The position numbers and the translations under genes are program-made. The notes below the pieces were generated by a model. The model searched no databases. It was not told where the DNA came from and saw only the letters and a list, made by a program, of their open reading frames with translations. 23,706 nt of DNA from a virus, in IMG/VR virus record IMGVR_UViG_3300027659_000212, positions 1 through 23,706 of that record, one strand, 5' to 3'. How positions within the stretch are numbered: the first letter of the stretch is position 1; each line of letters begins with the position of its first letter. This document shows positions 5,610 through 12,360 of this stretch, piece by piece.

Positions 5610-7020
5610 AATTTTGGAGATTCTTAAGTAAAGATTTAAGTGTCGCCCCTCGCACATCTGCTACTACACGCTTTGTCTCTTCCGGGAGATGTATATTTTC
5701 CCCCACTACAGTAGATTGGGGCTTTACTTGATTCATAATATCGTTGGGACTCGGAGCTGGCCTATATTTTGCTTGCTGATCCGAATATCCTTCCGGGTCT
5801 TCATCCGTAATACGCATAGTTTCAATGTTATAATCTAGGTCAATTTTTTGACCTACTCCTGTAGAATTACGACTTTTCATACATTGAATTCCATACTTTC
5901 CGCGTTCTTTCATACTGCGACTCGTAAAGATACCAAACACGTTATCTGCTGTGTTAATCTTACTGATACCACCTGCAATATGACTATGATCGTATTCTAT
6001 TTCTTCAACCGCACTACGATTCAATTGACTTGCAGTGACCATTAATACACCTAGTTCTTTTGACAAATTACGTAATTCTTCACTGACATACTTGTCTTTA
6101 ATAAACTGGTCGTTAGGATTGACTTTAACTGATACTGGCATAACCAAGTCAAGATAGTCAATCATAACAAAGTCAACTTTGATTCCAGTTTGGATTTGTA
6201 CTTCTTTTAAGTATGAACGAATATCGTTAACATTACTTTGTGCAGGCATTCCTTTAACACGATATTCACCTGCTTTCTTAGATGCTATTCTAACTTTAAG
6301 TTCAGTGCCGTCAATATCTCTACGAATATCTCTGGTACTCATCATTGTCAACATCGCATCAGTACGCAATGAGGTCATTTCTTCTGATAGTTCTAACGAT
6401 ACATAAACACCACTCAATCCCATTTGTAACCAATTCAATGCGATGTTCATCATGACCAAACTCTTACCTGATCCTGAACCACCTGCAAAGATATTCAATT
6501 CACCTCGACTGAAGCCACCATATAACAATCTATCAAGTTGCGGCCAGCCTGTGCTTTGCTGTCCACCTGCATTGAAATATCTATGTAATCGTTCTTTGGG
6601 ATTAGCAAAGTAATCTGTACCCATATCTCGTTGCAAACTAATCTGTACCGCGTCCTTGATTAGTTTCTCAACTGGTCCGAATTCACCCTTCTCAAGTAAA
6701 TCGGCTGCTTTAAGAATTGCTCGTTCTAATTCTTGTCGTTTAGTAAATGATTCAAATTCTTCTAAGAACCATTCAGTATGTTTCTCACCAAAGTCTTCGA
6801 CTAGACTTAGGTTAGTTCCTGTTGTTGCTGAAATCTGTTTAATATCAGGTAACAGACTATATTTCTCACTATATTCTACCATAAACTCTGCCACAGGTCT
6901 TAATCCCTTGTCAAAGTTCTGTGCATTCATAATATTCATTACCCTAGTATAGAGTTCTGCATTTGTTAGCATCATCTCTAAAAAGAGCCGCTGAATCTCT
7001 ACATTATAATCCTTTTGCAA
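5608..7020 (-). CDS. Replicative DNA helicase, DnaB/gp41 family (470 aa)
   Basis: A hexameric 5'-3' helicase expected to move on the lagging strand with the primase encoded just upstream. The N-terminal helical region (1-130) is followed by the RecA-like motor: Walker A GGSGSGKS at 180-187, a strand with catalytic-type Glu at 208-213 (SLELSE), Walker B FVMIDYLDL at 284-292, and the S-Q-L motif at 331-333. The segment CMKSRNSTGVGQKIDLDYN (380-398) is typical of the DnaB C-terminus. Length matches T4 gp41. The reading frame starts with TTG at 7020, inside the primase 3' end, with AGAGG 7 bases upstream and no nearby in-frame ATG until residue 16. The 17-base overlap with primase suggests coupling. 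The C-terminal 40 residues are Pro-rich and probably form a tail. Confidence 0.93.
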   Translation of the reverse strand: MQKDYNVEIQRLFLEMMLTNAELYTRVMNIMNAQNFDKGLRPVAEFMVEYSEKYSLLPDIKQISATTGTNLSLVEDFGEKHTEWFLEEFESFTKRQELERAILKAADLLEKGEFGPVEKLIKDAVQISLQRDMGTDYFANPKERLHRYFNAGGQQSTGWPQLDRLLYGGFSRGELNIFAGGSGSGKSLVMMNIALNWLQMGLSGVYVSLELSEEMTSLRTDAMLTMMSTRDIRRDIDGTELKVRIASKKAGEYRVKGMPAQSNVNDIRSYLKEVQIQTGIKVDFVMIDYLDLVMPVSVKVNPNDQFIKDKYVSEELRNLSKELGVLMVTASQLNRSAVEEIEYDHSHIAGGISKINTADNVFGIFTSRSMKERGKYGIQCMKSRNSTGVGQKIDLDYNIETMRITDEDPEGYSDQQAKYRPAPSPNDIMNQVKPQSTVVGENIHLPEETKRVVADVRGATLKSLLKNLQN

Positions 7021-7978
7021 TTTTACGCCTCTGCATTTCTATTTTTATCTTACTCATTGTTGCATTTTCTAATATACTTAGTAACGCAGGTAGTCTACCG
7101 TATTTTACTACTGCGTCATTTACATCTTTAACTGAACTATCCCAATCAGGTAAGCTGACACTATACCCAAACTCTAATGCTTTGTCACATATCTCAAGTC
7201 CGGTAGCATCACGATCAGGTACAACAATGATTTTCTTGTTTAGTTGCGCTAATAACTGTGCTTGTTCAGTTGATATTGTATTGTGTGTTAAAGCACAACC
7301 ATGTATACTCATTGCATCAAAGATACCCTCAACTAGAATACATGCTTGCCATTCTGGTCTCTGAAAGTCATATCCAAATACATACCCGGCTTCTTGGTCG
7401 TTGATATACTTAGGTATTCTGTTATCTAAAAATCTACTAGTGTGTCCTACAGTCTTTCCCTTATACGTATATGGGATAACAATACGATTAGAATGTCTAC
7501 CCTTATCATTGGGTGTTACAATGAAGGGTAATAGTTTTTCATCAATCTTTCTATTTCGTAGATATTGTAAGAATACACTATGATTAGGATTATTGCCATC
7601 TAACAATTCACCATCGGGTAATTCTCTAGTCTTAAATGAAAGTGTTTCACGAACCTTTTTACGATAACTGAAATCTAAAAAGTCTTTGTTGCGTAAACTT
7701 TCAAGACTCCAAAGTTGAATCTGTTCTATATCAACACCGCACCATAGTAAGAATTTTCTTGCTTTGTCGTTGATAACTCTACCCAATGTAAAACTGCAAC
7801 TATAACTACAATTGAAGCAATGGTATACCCAATTCGTTTGTCCATCAAATTTGATGCCACCACGAAATTTATCATCAGGTCTATGCCCGCGATGGGAACA
7901 ACAAATAGCGTTGAAACTTGTCCAACCGCCGCTTGTTTGTTTTTTACGACCGGGTATTATTGAGAGTATATCAAACAT
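7004..7978 (-). CDS. DNA primase, T4 gp61 type with zinc-binding and TOPRIM domains (324 aa)
   Basis: It synthesises RNA primers for lagging-strand replication. Domains in order: an N-terminal zinc-binding domain (C26/C27, H29 and H32 area with C54-x2-C57 in HCFNC); a linker; and a TOPRIM fold with E217 in ILVEGIFDA, D255-x-D257 in VVPDRDATG and D285 in SVKDVNDA. Together these supply the acidic metal-binding set. Length is close to gp61 (about 340). It is transcribed from a sigma70 promoter whose -10 ends 7 bases before the ATG, so the message may be leaderless; no Shine-Dalgarno is visible and no alternative Met is nearby. The helicase follows with a 17-base overlap, forming a primosome operon. 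Confidence 0.92.
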   Translation of the reverse strand: MFDILSIIPGRKKQTSGGWTSFNAICCSHRGHRPDDKFRGGIKFDGQTNWVYHCFNCSYSCSFTLGRVINDKARKFLLWCGVDIEQIQLWSLESLRNKDFLDFSYRKKVRETLSFKTRELPDGELLDGNNPNHSVFLQYLRNRKIDEKLLPFIVTPNDKGRHSNRIVIPYTYKGKTVGHTSRFLDNRIPKYINDQEAGYVFGYDFQRPEWQACILVEGIFDAMSIHGCALTHNTISTEQAQLLAQLNKKIIVVPDRDATGLEICDKALEFGYSVSLPDWDSSVKDVNDAVVKYGRLPALLSILENATMSKIKIEMQRRKIAKGL

Positions 7979-7980
7979 CT

Positions 7981-8014
7981 GTGTTAGTATAACACAAAGT
8001 CATTCATATGACAA
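7981..8014 (-). promoter_or_regulatory. Sigma70 promoter for primase-helicase, predicted leaderless
   Basis: Minus strand: TTGTCA (8009-8014), 17-base spacer, TATACT (7986-7991) with upstream TG (extended -10), then 7 bases to ATG 7978. The -10 lies inside the inverted repeat GTGTTA/TAACAC (7981-7986, 7990-7995), a possible operator. Confidence 0.75.
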
Positions 8015-8027
8015 GAACGATGGATAC

Positions 8028-8780
8028 TTATCTAACCAAAACTTTGTCTACTGTTCCACCAGTACTTGCAAATTCAATTCTAAAGTATGGAAAATGACCT
8101 TCTAAATTGAAGTAATCAATATTGGTATAACCAGTATATGTTTCTTCAGTATCTAAATAGAACCATTCTTGGGACACACCTGTTGCTGATCCTTGAAACT
8201 TAATTGTTCCATTGTAATTATCTAATGTTGTTTGGACAGTCAATAGTGAATTGTGTTTTGGTGTGTACGTTGTACTGTAGTAAGTTACTGGATTAATGTT
8301 TGTTGGGGTGTCATGGACCGTCAACTCTAATTGTGTAGATGGTGTAAATTTAGGTAATACACTGTTCACTATCTCAATGACTCCACGTCCACCTGAACTA
8401 TCATCAACGAATACCGGGTAATCAAATGCACCAATCGGTATAGTCAATGAGTAATGACATAAAGAAGCATCTAATGCAAGTGTTTCTAAAGATAGAACAT
8501 CTAAACTTGCTATTCCTGTTAAAGGATACACTAATGACAATGTTTTCTGTAATATTATTTCAGAACCATCATAATTCATCAATATACAAGTGATAGACTT
8601 ACCGGTCAGGTTTACTGGTTTTTGGTCCTGATTTATGAATTGAAATTGTAATGTATTGTCAATTCCTTTATGGATTTTTAAATTTTTAGCATACACGGTT
8701 TGATAACTCCTAGGTGAGGATCCTGAATAGAGTACTACCGTTTGTCGGGGGATATAATAGCTTACTGAGGTAGAATACAC
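8028..8780 (-). CDS. Virion structural protein with BppU-like N-terminal domain (250 aa)
   Basis: Residues about 30-110 (LKIHKGIDNTLQFQFINQDQ, then PVNLTGKSITCIL, then SLETLALDASLCHYSLTI) follow the pattern of the N-terminal beta-sandwich of baseplate upper proteins and similar tail accessory proteins. In those, a D-x-T-x-x-F-x-F-x-N strand is followed by V-N-L-T-G. The remainder is Ser/Thr/Tyr-rich beta-like sequence ending in FRIEFASTGG. No enzyme motif is visible. The start is GTG at 8780 with AAAGGA 8 bases upstream; no suitable ATG exists. A late-type octamer AATAAATA lies at 8799-8806. Tail/baseplate location is inferred from the domain resemblance. Confidence 0.6.
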   Translation of the reverse strand: MYSTSVSYYIPRQTVVLYSGSSPRSYQTVYAKNLKIHKGIDNTLQFQFINQDQKPVNLTGKSITCILMNYDGSEIILQKTLSLVYPLTGIASLDVLSLETLALDASLCHYSLTIPIGAFDYPVFVDDSSGGRGVIEIVNSVLPKFTPSTQLELTVHDTPTNINPVTYYSTTYTPKHNSLLTVQTTLDNYNGTIKFQGSATGVSQEWFYLDTEETYTGYTNIDYFNLEGHFPYFRIEFASTGGTVDKVLVR

Positions 8781-8798
8781 AATGTTGGTCCTTTACTA

Positions 8799-8806
8799 TA
8801 TTTATT
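8799..8806 (-). promoter_or_regulatory. Late-promoter variant AATAAATA, minus strand
   Basis: AATAAATA on the minus strand, 18 bases before GTG 8780. It forms a divergent pair with the plus-strand octamer at 8839-8846. Confidence 0.5.
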
Positions 8807-8838
8807 AATAAATTTAAATACATTGGGCAAATAAAATT

Positions 8839-8846
8839 GATAAATA
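8839..8846 (+). promoter_or_regulatory. T4-type late promoter GATAAATA, plus strand
   Basis: GATAAATA on the plus strand, 20 bases before ATG 8867, and the only such promoter here directed rightward. It lies in the 86-base gap between the two divergent genes. Confidence 0.65.
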
Positions 8847-8866
8847 AATCCGAGAACACTAAAATA

Positions 8867-9247
8867 ATGATTCAAAACGAATTCTTTAACAAACTAACTA
8901 AAAATCACCCCTTTATAACCATATGTTCCTATGCAGGACAAGATTATGTTGGAATTGTTCAAAATAGAGATGATGTGGTTACAACTATCTATGATTACGG
9001 GGCAATAGTAGACCAGTTACTAAGGGAGAAATTTTTAGAATTAGGTGATGTATGGTGGTGGGAGAGTAATCGTTTAGTACCCATCAATATGTTTTTAAAA
9101 GAAGAATGGATGATGTTTAAGCCATATATAAGAACATTCAACAACAAAAGTCTCACCGTAGTTCATGGTCCGATATGTAGCATATTAGAATTGGCCAAAA
9201 GAAAATCAAAAAGAAAATCAATTACCCTCGTCAAGAGGATGTCCTAA
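8867..9247 (+). CDS. Conserved phage protein of unknown function, only plus-strand gene (126 aa)
   Basis: It begins MIQNEFFNKLTKNHPFITIC. It continues with GQDYVGIVQN, a YDYGAIVDQLLREKFLELGD helix, a striking WWWESNRLVPINMFL core (about residues 63-77) and a basic tail with two KRKS units. I know this arrangement (GxxYxGIxxNxD, then WWWESNR-IPIN) from many marine T4-like phages, where it has no assigned function. I take ATG 8867 as start because the late octamer lies at 8839-8846. A TTG at 8837 in the same frame would overlap the promoter. The gene converges on the mini-DnaE gene and overlaps it by 30 bases on the opposite strand. Confidence 0.75.
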   Translation: MIQNEFFNKLTKNHPFITICSYAGQDYVGIVQNRDDVVTTIYDYGAIVDQLLREKFLELGDVWWWESNRLVPINMFLKEEWMMFKPYIRTFNNKSLTVVHGPICSILELAKRKSKRKSITLVKRMS

Positions 9248-9811
9248 TTCTTCTAATAGATTCATATGCACTGCAACAAGCCATGAGTAGGAAATTGCAT
9301 GACTTTTCTTAAAACTGTATCCATCTATATTCTTCTCCCACACTGTTTCTGCAACTTCTTTCCAAGGTAATCCAATTAAATGCTTTTTAGCAGGTCTAAT
9401 TATTGCTAACATCATAGCAAGTCTAGGTATGCTATTAATAGGATCTTGCATCTTTTGCATACTATGATAATGGTTACTCAAGTGAATCAGTTGTCCCACA
9501 AATACTTTATCATTTAATTTGTCCCAATTAGGTTCACGCATCAATTCAATCAAATGCTGTTCATCACGAACCTTATCATATACATGCACGTTCAAAAAGT
9601 CTAACTTAAGATACCCGCGACTTTCTGCTTCACTATAGTCCATGTTAGCCATGTCAAGTAGTGCATCATATGGAATCTCTGTCACATAGATACCAGTTGC
9701 ATGTTTACGAATAGGATTAGCTCTACGCATTGCCGCAGGTATATGTGAGATATGTTTTAATATACTATCTCTGTTACCAAAGTCAATATCAATATCTGAT
9801 TGAAACTTCAT
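9218..9811 (-). CDS. Miniature DnaE-like protein (DNA polymerase III alpha-type core motifs) (197 aa)
   Basis: The short protein contains, in order, segments that match landmarks of the bacterial Pol III alpha catalytic core. SDIDIDFGNRD (5-15) matches PDFDLD with the two catalytic Asp (D8 and D10 here). KHATGIYV (36-43) matches KHAGGVVI. ESRGYLKLDFL (63-73) matches YAGLVKFDFL with the third catalytic Asp (D71 here). MMLAIIRPAKKHL (133-145) matches the ALFRPGP region, and GYSFKKSHAISYS (164-176) matches GYGFNKSHSAAYA. The PHP, tau-binding and OB regions are absent, and the spacing is strongly compressed compared with about 1,100 residues in DnaE. ATG 9811 overlaps the exonuclease stop (ATGA). 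Motif matches are my reading; polymerase activity is not implied. It may be a degenerate accessory or a minimal nucleotidyltransferase. Confidence 0.6.
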   Translation of the reverse strand: MKFQSDIDIDFGNRDSILKHISHIPAAMRRANPIRKHATGIYVTEIPYDALLDMANMDYSEAESRGYLKLDFLNVHVYDKVRDEQHLIELMREPNWDKLNDKVFVGQLIHLSNHYHSMQKMQDPINSIPRLAMMLAIIRPAKKHLIGLPWKEVAETVWEKNIDGYSFKKSHAISYSWLVAVHMNLLEELGHPLDEGN

Positions 9812-10368
9812 TTAGGTGGCACTAATCCTGCTTTAATTAATTTCATATACGCTTTCTGTACGACAATAGCCTGACGTTCAGCATCTTCTACCGCTTTGTG
9901 GGTAGTCACGTGTCCACCGTCTTTAAGACTTACTCCAGTAATGTCAAATAATGTTCGTGTATCTCTTACTGTATAGAAAGCCCAGGGTATTGGATTAGGT
10001 CTAGTTGAAGTTTGTCTTAGTGCTGACTCCATGACAACAACGTCAAAGGGTGCACCGTGCGACCATACAGCACGACGGTTCCAACAAAACTTATATAGTT
10101 TCTCCATGCAGTCAGACAATGATTCACGTCCAGAATCTCCCATAGCTTCTTCTTGTGCAGCCTCGCTTTGAGTACTCCACCAACGTAACGTATCCTCGTT
10201 AATGCTACGATTGTAGATTTCAGTTTGATCCTCAATAGTAGGTCTTAGTTCTAACTTCTCTACTATCCCACTACCTTTAGGATCAAAACGTACAGCACCA
10301 ATTGTAAGTATAACACAATCAGGTGTTGTGTTCAAACTTTCAATATCTATCATTATATCCATTGCCAT
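9808..10368 (-). CDS. DEDDh 3'-5' exonuclease, DexA/Rv2179c-like (186 aa)
   Basis: The sequence carries a complete DEDDh set: D8 and E10 (IMIDIES), D109 (WSHGAPFDVVVMESAL), and H157 and D162 (THKAVEDAERQA). The WWSTQSEAAQEEA segment (63-75) after the first beta-sheet is typical of T4 DexA and Rv2179c-type exonucleases, and the length is comparable. It would remove nucleotides from 3' ends of DNA or RNA. ATG 10368 has AGGTGG 7 bases upstream; a second in-frame ATG follows at 10362. It follows the last small paralog without a gap and is coupled (ATGA) to the mini-DnaE gene. That mirrors the functional DnaQ-DnaE pairing, although direct partnership is inference. Confidence 0.85.
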   Translation of the reverse strand: MAMDIMIDIESLNTTPDCVILTIGAVRFDPKGSGIVEKLELRPTIEDQTEIYNRSINEDTLRWWSTQSEAAQEEAMGDSGRESLSDCMEKLYKFCWNRRAVWSHGAPFDVVVMESALRQTSTRPNPIPWAFYTVRDTRTLFDITGVSLKDGGHVTTHKAVEDAERQAIVVQKAYMKLIKAGLVPPK

Positions 10369-10369
10369 A

Positions 10370-10615
10370 TTACTGCCACCTTAATAGAAACATCATAAAG
10401 TCTGATTCTTGTAAAAAAGTTATGCTATTTGATTCACTGATATTATCAGTCCAACGAACCATTTCTAACTTGTCATTGTATCCGGGTTTGCCGAATGTTT
10501 TCCTACACCATTTCTGTATATCTTTGTTAGTGTGTTCAATGCTACGGACCCAATTAACAGTATAAAATGTTGTTTTTGATCCAGGATATAGATATTTCTT
10601 TTGAGTCAGTTCCAT
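10370..10615 (-). CDS. Small paralog I of the WC-FG/FxLRWQ family (81 aa)
   Basis: It carries both family signatures: the central helix DIQKWCRKTFGKPG and the C-terminal strand-helix ITFLQESDFMMFLLRWQ. An N-terminal beta-like part (KTTFYTVNWVRSIEH) precedes them. I choose ATG 10615, which shares a base with the stop of paralog H (TAATG). An ATG at 10627 in frame would overlap H by 13 bases. This is the last small member before the exonuclease gene. No known domain recognised; function unknown. Confidence 0.7.
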   Translation of the reverse strand: MELTQKKYLYPGSKTTFYTVNWVRSIEHTNKDIQKWCRKTFGKPGYNDKLEMVRWTDNISESNSITFLQESDFMMFLLRWQ

Positions 10616-10878
10616 TATTGTTTCCAAATTTCATACATGAATTTCAATTTATCATCCCATATCTCTATAGTCAACATGTTAGATATAAAAGTAAAGTCCC
10701 ATCCTACTCCACGCTCACCTAAATTTCTGCGACACCATTTGATATGGTCATTCGGATAATCTTTTCTTTTTCCATAATAAATTCTATAATATGTTTTGTT
10801 TCCAGTAACTTCTACACTTTTAAATTCTTGGCCTACTGAAACTTTTCTTAATATCCCGTTAATATGTTGTATAGCCAT
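10615..10878 (-). CDS. Small paralog H of the WC-FG/FxLRWQ family (87 aa)
   Basis: A central segment HIKWCRRNLGERGVGW closely matches that of paralog I (W-C-R-x-x-x-G-x-x-G), preceded by a Lys-rich beta-like part (YYRIYYGKRKDYP). The C-terminus IEIWDDKLKFMYEIWKQ is the most diverged version of the family motif, with Tyr and Trp-Lys replacing Phe and Arg-Trp. ATG 10878 overlaps the stop of G in TAATG. Function is unknown. Confidence 0.7.
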   Translation of the reverse strand: MAIQHINGILRKVSVGQEFKSVEVTGNKTYYRIYYGKRKDYPNDHIKWCRRNLGERGVGWDFTFISNMLTIEIWDDKLKFMYEIWKQ

Positions 10879-11096
10879 TATTGATATTTTAGTGTAAACC
10901 AGGTTGCAAGTGATTCTTTATAGAATTTGAATACAGTGTATCTATTGTACACGTTATCTCCACTCCAGTCATTAAAAACGGGTTTATGATATTCAAAGTC
11001 AAATTCAATACCTTGGAGATATCCTTTACTACGCAACTCACGCACTATTTCCATAACCTCGTTGGGTTGTTTGTCTATTAAAGTTACAGTTATCAT
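10878..11096 (-). CDS. Small paralog G of the WC-FG/FxLRWQ family (72 aa)
   Basis: The shortest-type member. An N-terminal beta strand (MITVTLIDKQ) leads to a helix MEIVRELRSKGYLQG that replaces the WC..FG core (no Trp-Cys here). It ends in the family tail VFKFYKESLATWFTLKYQ. ATG 11096 overlaps the stop of F by 4 bases (ATGA). Membership rests mainly on the C-terminal motif and location. The strand-helix arrangement resembles half of a ferredoxin-like fold, but this is speculative. Confidence 0.65.
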   Translation of the reverse strand: MITVTLIDKQPNEVMEIVRELRSKGYLQGIEFDFEYHKPVFNDWSGDNVYNRYTVFKFYKESLATWFTLKYQ

Positions 11097-11341
11097 TGTG
11101 GAAATTTTATTAAAAAGAAACTAGCATAGCTTTCATTTTCAAATGTAAGGGTCCAATGTTTACTTTTTGAATTCTGAGTCCAATGTTTATTAACTACTCC
11201 CGGATCCCATGTATGTTTTGCTATCCAGCCCTGTCCACCGATACTGTTATGAATGTAATGCAATCTAGGCCCAATATTCTTTGCTAGCCATTGTTCTTCT
11301 CTTGCCGTTAATCTATTTTTAAGTTTAATAGTTATTGCCAT
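11093..11341 (-). CDS. Small paralog F of the WC-FG/FxLRWQ family (82 aa)
   Basis: It begins MAITIKLKNRLTAREEQWLA. The central segment EEQWLAKNIGPRLHY is the diverged core, followed by GGQGWIAKHTW and the tail WTLTFENESYASFFLIKFPQ. I choose ATG 11341, within ten bases of the stop of E. Earlier in-frame Met codons (to 11356) overlap E more. Function is unknown. Confidence 0.65.
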   Translation of the reverse strand: MAITIKLKNRLTAREEQWLAKNIGPRLHYIHNSIGGQGWIAKHTWDPGVVNKHWTQNSKSKHWTLTFENESYASFFLIKFPQ

Positions 11342-11550
11342 CTCAATTGAAACCACATACGTTGTTTCTCATCTTTGACACTCCAAACATCCATGCCCGC
11401 CATTGTGCCTTCTAATGCTACAAGTATACTCTTTTCCCAGCACCAATCGTATATGTCTGCTCTTAATGCTGATGGCAATAGAATGTCCGTACTCTCAACA
11501 GTACGAACATAACCCGTATCAGTCATTTTCCATTCTTCTAAATTAATCAT
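11332..11550 (-). CDS. Small paralog E of the WC-FG/FxLRWQ family (72 aa)
   Basis: The core IYDWCWEKSILVALEG has the Trp-Cys pair but lacks the Phe-Gly, and the tail WSVKDEKQRMWFQLRWQ is a near-consensus copy. I choose ATG 11550, which forms an ATGA overlap with the stop of D. ATG 11556 is also possible because the D terminus reads ATGGCAATGA in this frame. Function is unknown. Confidence 0.65.
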   Translation of the reverse strand: MINLEEWKMTDTGYVRTVESTDILLPSALRADIYDWCWEKSILVALEGTMAGMDVWSVKDEKQRMWFQLRWQ

Positions 11551-11852
11551 TGCCATCTCAATAAAAACCATTCGCAATCCGGCTTGTCTCTAAACCAAAA
11601 CTTAGCATTGTTAGCATACCATCTATCACCGGGCGTCCATACACCGGGTGCGCCGGGTGTGCCACTGGGTCCGAATACAGATACACACCAAGCAGTCATT
11701 TTGTTCCATTCATTCGGTGATATTATAGGATCAATCTGATGATAGGGCATGTCATACGCATATCCTATGCCTGCATAGTTCACACTACGTATTGCCGCCC
11801 AACCGCCGTTAGATCCATATAACTTATTAGTCATTTGTCTTTTTTTAATCAT
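11547..11852 (-). CDS. Small paralog D of the WC-FG/FxLRWQ family (101 aa)
   Basis: The largest member. An N-terminal Gly/Tyr-rich part (GSNGGWAAIRSVNYAGIGYA) is followed by the core MTAWCVSVFGPSGTPGAPG and the tail FWFRDKPDCEWFLLRWQ, one of the clearest copies. I choose ATG 11852 (ATGA overlap with the stop of C). In-frame Met codons at 11858 and 11873 would overlap C more. The aromatic-rich surface suggests binding of a protein or nucleic acid, but no function is known. Confidence 0.7.
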   Translation of the reverse strand: MIKKRQMTNKLYGSNGGWAAIRSVNYAGIGYAYDMPYHQIDPIISPNEWNKMTAWCVSVFGPSGTPGAPGVWTPGDRWYANNAKFWFRDKPDCEWFLLRWQ

Positions 11853-12106
11853 TGCCATCGCAGACTGAACCATTCAGCTTCTTTTTTAGACTTGAATATA
11901 AATGTTTTTCCTCTGGATACAAAACCTTCTTTAACTTTTTCTGATACCCAATCTTTGATATCAATTGACTGTTCTCTACTTATCAACGTTGACAACTCAA
12001 TAGTGTACCAACCTGAATCAGTCAACAAGTCTTTTGTAATATCAAAGTCAAGCTGTTCAGAGTATTCTCTGGCTAAACTCTCAACAATTTCATCTTCTAG
12101 TGTCAT
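11849..12106 (-). CDS. Small paralog C of the WC-FG/FxLRWQ family (85 aa)
   Basis: An acidic N-terminal half (MTLEDEIVESLAREYSEQ) is followed by a strand SGWYTIELSTLI, a diverged core IKDWVSEKVKEGF and the clear tail FIFKSKKEAEWFSLRWQ. ATG 12106 overlaps the stop of B by 4 bases (ATGA). Function is unknown. Confidence 0.7.
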   Translation of the reverse strand: MTLEDEIVESLAREYSEQLDFDITKDLLTDSGWYTIELSTLISREQSIDIKDWVSEKVKEGFVSRGKTFIFKSKKEAEWFSLRWQ

Positions 12107-12360
12107 AGGTATTTTAGTACAAAGAATAGATATTTTTTTTCGTCAATAACTTCATAGTTTTCAGTTAAATGCCCCTCATTATTGTAAATGATTCTAATTC
12201 CAAATGTTTGTAACATCCATTGATTGAATAGTAAGCTAGAATCTTTTCTATCAAATTGAGCCTTCAATTTTCGTACAGCCGCCCAATACTTCCATCTTCT
12301 AGCTTTTCGGTCACGATCCCATTCTTCAAAGGATTCATCTGCCGGATTATAGCCTCTCAT
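12103..12360 (-). CDS. Small paralog B of the WC-FG/FxLRWQ family (85 aa)
   Basis: A basic, Trp-rich N-terminal half (EEWDRDRKARRWKYWAAVRK) leads to the core LFNQWMLQTFGIR and a diverged tail VIDEKKYLFFVLKYL. ATG 12360 overlaps the stop of the amidotransferase-like gene (ATGA). Membership is supported by the W....FG helix, tail and place in the series. The basic half could bind nucleic acid; this is inference. Confidence 0.6.
   Translation of the reverse strand: MRGYNPADESFEEWDRDRKARRWKYWAAVRKLKAQFDRKDSSLLFNQWMLQTFGIRIIYNNEGHLTENYEVIDEKKYLFFVLKYL

Noticed and set aside
8837-8866. TTG start at 8837 for the plus-strand gene
   Set aside because: The late octamer lies at 8839-8846, so this codon would not be in the late transcript; ATG 8867 is suitable.
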